DNA of 63,372 nt from Collinsella aerofaciens. Lineage in GTDB: Bacteria; Actinomycetota; Coriobacteriia; Coriobacteriales; Coriobacteriaceae. This document shows positions 59,693 through 63,372 of the stretch, one piece after another. The stretch's first letter is position 1. Each line of letters starts with the position of its first letter. Where the stretch lies: NCBI GenBank assembly GCA_030826265.1, contig JAPJOH010000012.1:1-63372 (forward strand), in the 5' to 3' direction. Both the position numbers and the translations under genes were made by a program. The notes beneath the pieces are model-generated. The model did no database searches. It worked only from the letters and a program-made list of their open reading frames with translations, and was not told where the DNA came from.

Positions 59693-60599
59693 TGCCGCAC
59701 GCGTGACGTTTACCAAGAAAAAGAAGACGGTCGCCTGCCCCGTGCCCTTGGCACCGCTTGCCGACACGCATGCGCATCTGCTTTCGTTTTGGGGCAAAGA
59801 AGTGCCCGAGACGCTCGTGCGCGCCAAAGCCGCGGGCGTCGACCTGTTGGTGACGATGTTCGACCCCATCGCTGACAAACGCAGCGTGACGGACTATAGC
59901 GACTGGCTCGTGCGCGAAATTCTGCCGATGCAGGATATCCCGCAGATCAAGTATCTTGCCGGCGTGCATCCGTATGGCGCGCCGGACTATACCGACGACG
60001 TTCACGCACAGGTCGTTGCCGCACTCGATGACCCTTTGTGCGCCGGTATCGGCGAGATCGGTCTGGACTACCACATGGATTACGACGACGATATCGCGCC
60101 GGCGCCCCACGACGTGCAGATCGACTGTATGGCGCGCCAACTCGAGGTCGCCGTACGCCGCAATGTGCCGGTAGAGCTGCATCTGCGTCATGAGGATACG
60201 GACGAGGAGCGCACCTCGCATGTGGACGCCTACAACGTGTTGCGCGAGGTCGACGTGCCCCAGGCCGGTTGCGTACTGCACTGCTTTGGCGAGGACCGCG
60301 CCACGATGGAGCGCTTTGTGGAGCTGGGCTGCTATATCGCCTATGGTGGCGCGGCCACCTTTAAGCGCAACGACGACGTGCGCGAGGCATTTGCGGCAAC
60401 CCCACTCGATCGAATTTTGTTCGAGACGGATTGCCCGTATATGGCTCCGGAGCCCATCCGCGGTCTTGAATGCGAGCCCGCAATGATCTCCATTACGGCA
60501 AACGCGCTGGTTAACGACCGTGTCGATCGCACAGGTGAGGACGCCGAAACAATCGCGCAAGCCGCTTGGGAAAATGCCTGCAAACTTTTTCAAAAATAG
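59682..60599 (+). CDS. tatD: TatD family hydrolase
   Basis: A 305-residue metal-dependent DNase/hydrolase of the TatD family with the metal ligands in ADTHAHL, GEIGLDYH, PVELHLRHE, LHCFGED and ETDCPYMAPEP. There is an extra N-terminal segment of about 25 residues. It sits in the conserved metG-tatD-rsmA neighbourhood, here in the order metG-rsmA-tatD. Confidence 0.9.
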   Translation: MMPNAARVTFTKKKKTVACPVPLAPLADTHAHLLSFWGKEVPETLVRAKAAGVDLLVTMFDPIADKRSVTDYSDWLVREILPMQDIPQIKYLAGVHPYGAPDYTDDVHAQVVAALDDPLCAGIGEIGLDYHMDYDDDIAPAPHDVQIDCMARQLEVAVRRNVPVELHLRHEDTDEERTSHVDAYNVLREVDVPQAGCVLHCFGEDRATMERFVELGCYIAYGGAATFKRNDDVREAFAATPLDRILFETDCPYMAPEPIRGLECEPAMISITANALVNDRVDRTGEDAETIAQAAWENACKLFQK

Positions 60600-60603
60600 T
60601 TCT

Positions 60604-60632
60604 TGCGTTCGCGGTGGCGCTCCGTTATTCTA
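60604..60632 (+). promoter_or_regulatory. Promoter of tRNA-Leu
   Basis: TTGCGT (60604-60609), 17 bp, TATTCT (60627-60632), ending 11 bp before the tRNA. Confidence 0.6.
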
Positions 60633-60643
60633 ATTCCTGCACG

Positions 60644-60729
60644 CGGGCGTGGCGGAATTGGCAGACGCGTACGGTTCAGGTCCGTATGGGGGCAACCCCA
60701 TGAAGGTTCAAGTCCTTTCGCCCGCACCA
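60644..60729 (+). tRNA. tRNA-Leu (CAG)
   Basis: 86 nt with encoded CCA: acceptor GCGGGCG/CGCCCGC, anticodon stem-loop TACGG-TTCAGGT-CCGTA with anticodon CAG, long variable arm TGGGGGCAACCCCA and T-arm GAAGGTTCAAGTCCTTTC. Confidence 0.95.
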
Positions 60730-60771
60730 TTAAATGAAAGAGCTCCCAGCGATGGGAGCTTTTTTGTTATG
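60712..60771. repeat. 60-bp tRNA-Leu 3'-end direct repeat, copy 1
   Basis: The 3' end of tRNA-Leu plus its terminator (60741-60765, AGCTCCCA...TGGGAGCT then TTTTT) is repeated at 60901-60960 with two differences. Confidence 0.85.
60741..60765 (+). terminator. Terminator of tRNA-Leu
   Basis: AGCTCCCA-GCGA-TGGGAGCT followed by TTTTTG. Confidence 0.85.
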
Positions 60772-60900
60772 AGCCCATCGCAGGGACTTGAACCTGCGAA
60801 GGAGCGAGCGTAAAGAAAACGCGGAGCGTTTTTAGCGAGCTGGCGAGTCCGCCGGCAGGCGGGCGAAGCCGGTGCGGATCCGCGCAGCGGATACGCGGAC
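60772..60900. other. Segment between tRNA-Leu repeats, with T-arm-like remnant
   Basis: 129 bp between the repeat copies, without a gene. On the minus strand, CGCAGGTTCAAGTCCCTGCG (60799-60780) resembles a tRNA T-arm. The rest is GC-rich with short inverted repeats (for example GCCGGCAGGCGGGC). Likely a relic of a lost tRNA or an integrated element. Confidence 0.55.
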
Positions 60901-60960
60901 GTCCTTTCGCCCGCACCATTAAATGAAAGAGCTCCCAGCAATGGGGGCTTTTTTGTTATG
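60901..60960. repeat. 60-bp tRNA-Leu 3'-end direct repeat, copy 2
   Basis: Begins GTCCTTTCGCCCGCACCA, i.e. the last 18 nt of tRNA-Leu with CCA, then the same spacer and a slightly weakened terminator hairpin (AGCTCCC...GGGGGCT). Confidence 0.85.
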
Positions 60961-61017
60961 CACAATCTCCTTGGACGGGTATCCTAATGCCAACGTGTGC
61001 CTATCAGAGGAGAGACC

Positions 61018-61956
61018 ATGCTGTTGTCCGGTATCATTGCCGCCCTTACGAGCCTTTTGATTCCCATCATCATTTTGTTGCTGCTGCTTCCCAACGCCTG
61101 CTATGTCGTTGAACAACAGCATGCCGTGATCATCGAGCGTCTGGGCAAGTTTAACCGCATCGTCAACGCGGGCTTCCACATGAAGGTGCCCGTGATCGAC
61201 CGCAAAGCCGCCACGGTGAGTCTGCGCACCATGAAAAACGGTTTTGGTATCGACGTTAAGACCCAGGATAATGTGACCATCGGCCTCGAGGTCTCTGCTC
61301 AGTACCACGTGAGCTATGACATGGGTGCTGGCCCGGCAGATTCGGGTATCTACAAGAGCTACTACATGCTGCAGGAGCCCGTCGACCAGATGCGTGACTT
61401 CATCACCGACGCCCTGCGCTCTTCGATTCCCGTCTACACACTCGATGAGGTCTTTGCCAAGAAGGATGACATCGCCAAGGACGTCAACGCTACCGTTTCC
61501 GAGCAGATGGCCGCCTACGGCTTCACCCTCGTGTCGACGCTCATCACCAAAATCGCACTGCCGACCGAGGTCGAGAACTCCATGAACGACATCAACGCCG
61601 CCCAGCGCAAGCGCGCTGCGGCACAGGAGCTCGCTGAGGCCGACCGCATCAAGCGCGTCACCGAGGCGACCGCCGAGGCCGAGGCTATGGAAAAGGCGGG
61701 CGAGGGCATCGCCAACCAGCGCAAGGCCATCGCGCTGGGTATCAAAGATTCGCTCGAGATCATCCAGGAGACGGGTGTCGGCAATGACGAGGCCAACCAA
61801 CTGTTCATGTTTACGCAGTGGTCCGAGATGATGACGGAGTTCGCTCGCACGGGTAAAACCTCGACGGTCGTGCTGCCGAGCGACTTTTCGCAGTCGGCCT
61901 CTATGTTCGAGCAGATGCTGACCGCCGGCAAAGTTCAAAACGATTCGAAGGAGTAG
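61018..61956 (+). CDS. SPFH/band-7 (stomatin/prohibitin) domain protein
   Basis: A 312-residue membrane-associated scaffold protein: an N-terminal hydrophobic helix (SGIIAALTSLLIPIIILLLL), the band-7 domain (about 25-185, VVEQQHAVIIERLGKFNRIV) and a coiled-coil tail rich in Ala/Glu (AAQELAEADRIKRVTEATAEAEA in parts). Such proteins organise membrane microdomains. No NfeD partner is adjacent. The ATG has GAGGAGAG upstream. rlmH starts 6 bp later. Confidence 0.9.
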   Translation: MLLSGIIAALTSLLIPIIILLLLLPNACYVVEQQHAVIIERLGKFNRIVNAGFHMKVPVIDRKAATVSLRTMKNGFGIDVKTQDNVTIGLEVSAQYHVSYDMGAGPADSGIYKSYYMLQEPVDQMRDFITDALRSSIPVYTLDEVFAKKDDIAKDVNATVSEQMAAYGFTLVSTLITKIALPTEVENSMNDINAAQRKRAAAQELAEADRIKRVTEATAEAEAMEKAGEGIANQRKAIALGIKDSLEIIQETGVGNDEANQLFMFTQWSEMMTEFARTGKTSTVVLPSDFSQSASMFEQMLTAGKVQNDSKE

Positions 61957-61962
61957 ACGCGC

Positions 61963-62433
61963 GTGAAATACACCGTCGTTTGCGTCGGTAAGCTCAAGGA
62001 GCGCTTTTGGAAGGACGCGTGCGCTGAGTACACCAAGCGCCTAGGTGCCTATGCCAAGGTGGATATCCGCGAGGTGGCCGATATCGACCCGGCCAAGGCG
62101 GGCGGTGTGGATGCCGCGCGTGACAAGGAGGGGGCGGCGATTCTTGCTGCCCTGCCGTCTCGAGCGCATGTGATTCTGCTGGCTATCGAGGGCAAGGAGC
62201 GTTCGAGTGAGGAGCTCTCGGCGAGGCTCGACGATCTTATGCTGCGAGGCAGCAGCGACATTGCCTTTGTAATCGGCGGTTCGGACGGCGTGAGTGATGA
62301 GGTGCGCGCCCGCGCCGACGAGATGCTCAGCTTTGGACGCATTACCTTGCCGCATAACCTGGCGCGCGTGGTGCTGCTGGAGCAAATCTACCGCGCCTGC
62401 AAGATCAGCCGTGGCGAGCCGTATCACAAATAG
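61963..62433 (+). CDS. rlmH: 23S rRNA (pseudouridine(1915)-N(3))-methyltransferase
   Basis: A 156-residue SPOUT methyltransferase: VCVGKLKERFW, FVIGGSDGVSDEV (SAM knot), and the C-terminal SLPHNLARVVLLEQIYRA-type motif (TLPHNLARVVLLEQIYRACK in parts), ending GEPYHK. The GTG start lies 9 bp after AAGGAG. Confidence 0.94.
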   Translation: MKYTVVCVGKLKERFWKDACAEYTKRLGAYAKVDIREVADIDPAKAGGVDAARDKEGAAILAALPSRAHVILLAIEGKERSSEELSARLDDLMLRGSSDIAFVIGGSDGVSDEVRARADEMLSFGRITLPHNLARVVLLEQIYRACKISRGEPYHK

Positions 62434-62506
62434 GTCGGCAATACGAAACAATGGCGTGGGACAATACCTTTCGTTTTGAGGAATGTGTCTGAAAGGACTA
62501 TGAGAT

Positions 62507-63277
62507 ATGAAGATTGGATTTGTCGGTTTTGGCAATATGGCGAGCGCTATGGCCGATGGCTGGATCGCTGCCGGTGTAGCTGCGAGCGACATGTGCGCCT
62601 GCGCGGGTCGCTACGACGCACTGGTTGAGCGCTGCGAGGCGCGCGGCATGGTCGCCTGCCACGATGCCGCCGAGGTTGTCGCCGCATCCGATATCGTGGT
62701 CGCTGCGGTCAAACCGTACATGATCGAGAAGGTATTCGCCCCGCTCAAGGATGCTCTTGCCAAAAAGGTCGTTCTGTCGGTTGCCTGGACCTGGGACAGT
62801 GCCAAGTGGGAGCAGGTCCTGCCGGGCGTCGCGCATATCTCGACGGTGCCCAACACACCGGTTTCGGTGGGCGAGGGCGTCATCGCTTGCGAGAAGGCTT
62901 CCACGCTTAGTGATGAGCAGAGCGCCGTGGTGCTTGATCTGCTTGGCAAGCTCGGTGCGGTGGTCGAGCTTGATACGAGCCTGCTGTTCGTGGGCGGCAC
63001 GGTGGGTGGTTGCGCTCCGGCATTTGTCGCTATGGCAATCGAGGCCCTGGGCGATGCGGCGGTCAAGCACGGTATCCCGCGTGCCGATGCCTATCGCATT
63101 GTGAGCCAGATGGTGCTAGGTACGGCAAAGTTGCAGCTTTCAACTGGTCAGCATCCTGCGGCGATGAAGGATGCCGTATGCTCGCCCGGTGGCGCCACCA
63201 TCAAGGGCGTCGTTGCGCTCGAGGATGCCGGCATGCGCAGTGCCCTGGTCAAGGCAATCGACGCAACTCTCCAGTAA
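62507..63277 (+). CDS. proC: Pyrroline-5-carboxylate reductase
   Basis: A 256-residue enzyme making proline from pyrroline-5-carboxylate with NAD(P)H. GFVGFGNMASAM is the nucleotide-binding loop, VPNTPVSVGEG the substrate loop, and the C-terminal helical dimer domain carries SPGGATIKGV. Slightly short but complete. Confidence 0.95.
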   Translation: MKIGFVGFGNMASAMADGWIAAGVAASDMCACAGRYDALVERCEARGMVACHDAAEVVAASDIVVAAVKPYMIEKVFAPLKDALAKKVVLSVAWTWDSAKWEQVLPGVAHISTVPNTPVSVGEGVIACEKASTLSDEQSAVVLDLLGKLGAVVELDTSLLFVGGTVGGCAPAFVAMAIEALGDAAVKHGIPRADAYRIVSQMVLGTAKLQLSTGQHPAAMKDAVCSPGGATIKGVVALEDAGMRSALVKAIDATLQ

Positions 63278-63317
63278 AACCTGCCATTTAGGGACAGGTT
63301 TATTTTGGCAGGTTTTT
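63276..63317 (+). terminator. Terminator of proC / dispersed repeat copy 2
   Basis: AAAACCTGCCA (63276-63286) pairs with TGGCAGGTTTT (63306-63316) and ends in TTTTT. The loop and right arm contain the 21-bp sequence (63291-63311) that is identical at 6953-6973. Confidence 0.75.
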
Positions 63318-63372
63318 CCTGCACTGATAATTGTTCTCGGGGGAAGCGGGCACTGCGGGGCGCGGCAACGGC

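Overview
The window is a high-GC, densely coded stretch of a bacterial chromosome. Gene content and sequence style point to a gut actinobacterium of the class Coriobacteriia, most like Collinsella; this is an inference from pattern recognition, not from a database match. Supporting traits are G/C-rich codon use, GTG and TTG starts preceded by strong GGAGG-type ribosome binding sites, a secretin-less Tad (Flp) pilus locus of monoderm type, a T-box in front of pheST, and several families of short dispersed palindromes between genes. No insertion sequence, prophage or CRISPR array is visible. Most of the window is chromosomal core.

Layout. 1-6.9 kb: recQ, a GntR/UTRA regulator with a FrlB-like SIS protein, a lactate/2-hydroxyacid dehydrogenase, homoserine acetyltransferase (MetA family) and 5-formyl-THF cyclo-ligase. 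6.9-11.1 kb: a hicAB toxin-antitoxin pair whose promoter carries LexA-like boxes, paired inverted repeats, and a large M16C peptidase. 11.3-16.1 kb: a sugar or sugar-amine uptake cluster, with a GntR regulator, mannose-family PTS EIIA and EIIB, a second FrlB-like SIS protein, EIIC and EIID. An intrinsic terminator and a new promoter sit in the middle. 16.1-21.3 kb: an accessory-looking patch with an AlbA_2/Schlafen-type regulator behind an unusual GAGAGATA repeat array, an unknown protein, an HNH nuclease, a small zinc-ribbon protein, a DUF5710 protein and tRNA-Val. 21.6-28.4 kb: a DMT transporter, a DUF4012 envelope protein, glmM and an M32 carboxypeptidase. 28.5-32.6 kb: T-box leader and pheST. 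32.7-35.6 kb: an ECF nickel/cobalt transporter behind a NikR-like operator. 35.6-44.2 kb: a zinc phospholipase-like protein, a nuclease-like protein, pyruvate kinase, a PMCA-type calcium ATPase, a duplicated terminator block and rsgA.

44.4-54.0 kb is one tightly overlapping Tad operon: cpaB, tadZ, tadA, tadB, tadC, flp, four pilin-like or TadE/TadG-like genes, an unknown membrane-anchored protein and a DUF192 gene. It should build a Flp pilus, but no prepilin peptidase is present in the window. 54.0-54.6 kb holds a small two-gene pair that looks like a toxin-antitoxin module. 54.7-63.3 kb returns to housekeeping genes (tRNA-Phe, rsmI, metG, rsmA, tatD, tRNA-Leu, a band-7 protein, rlmH, proC). 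Two anomalies stand out there: a GH5-like protein lacking the usual NEP acid/base motif, and a 60-bp duplication of the tRNA-Leu 3' end that looks like an integration or recombination scar.

The best candidates for something not yet described are the GAGAGATA array coupled to the AlbA_2 regulator, the hicAB promoter with LexA-like boxes over both the -35 and -10 regions, the REPIN-like palindromes, and the cysteine-containing TadG-like protein in the pilus operon.
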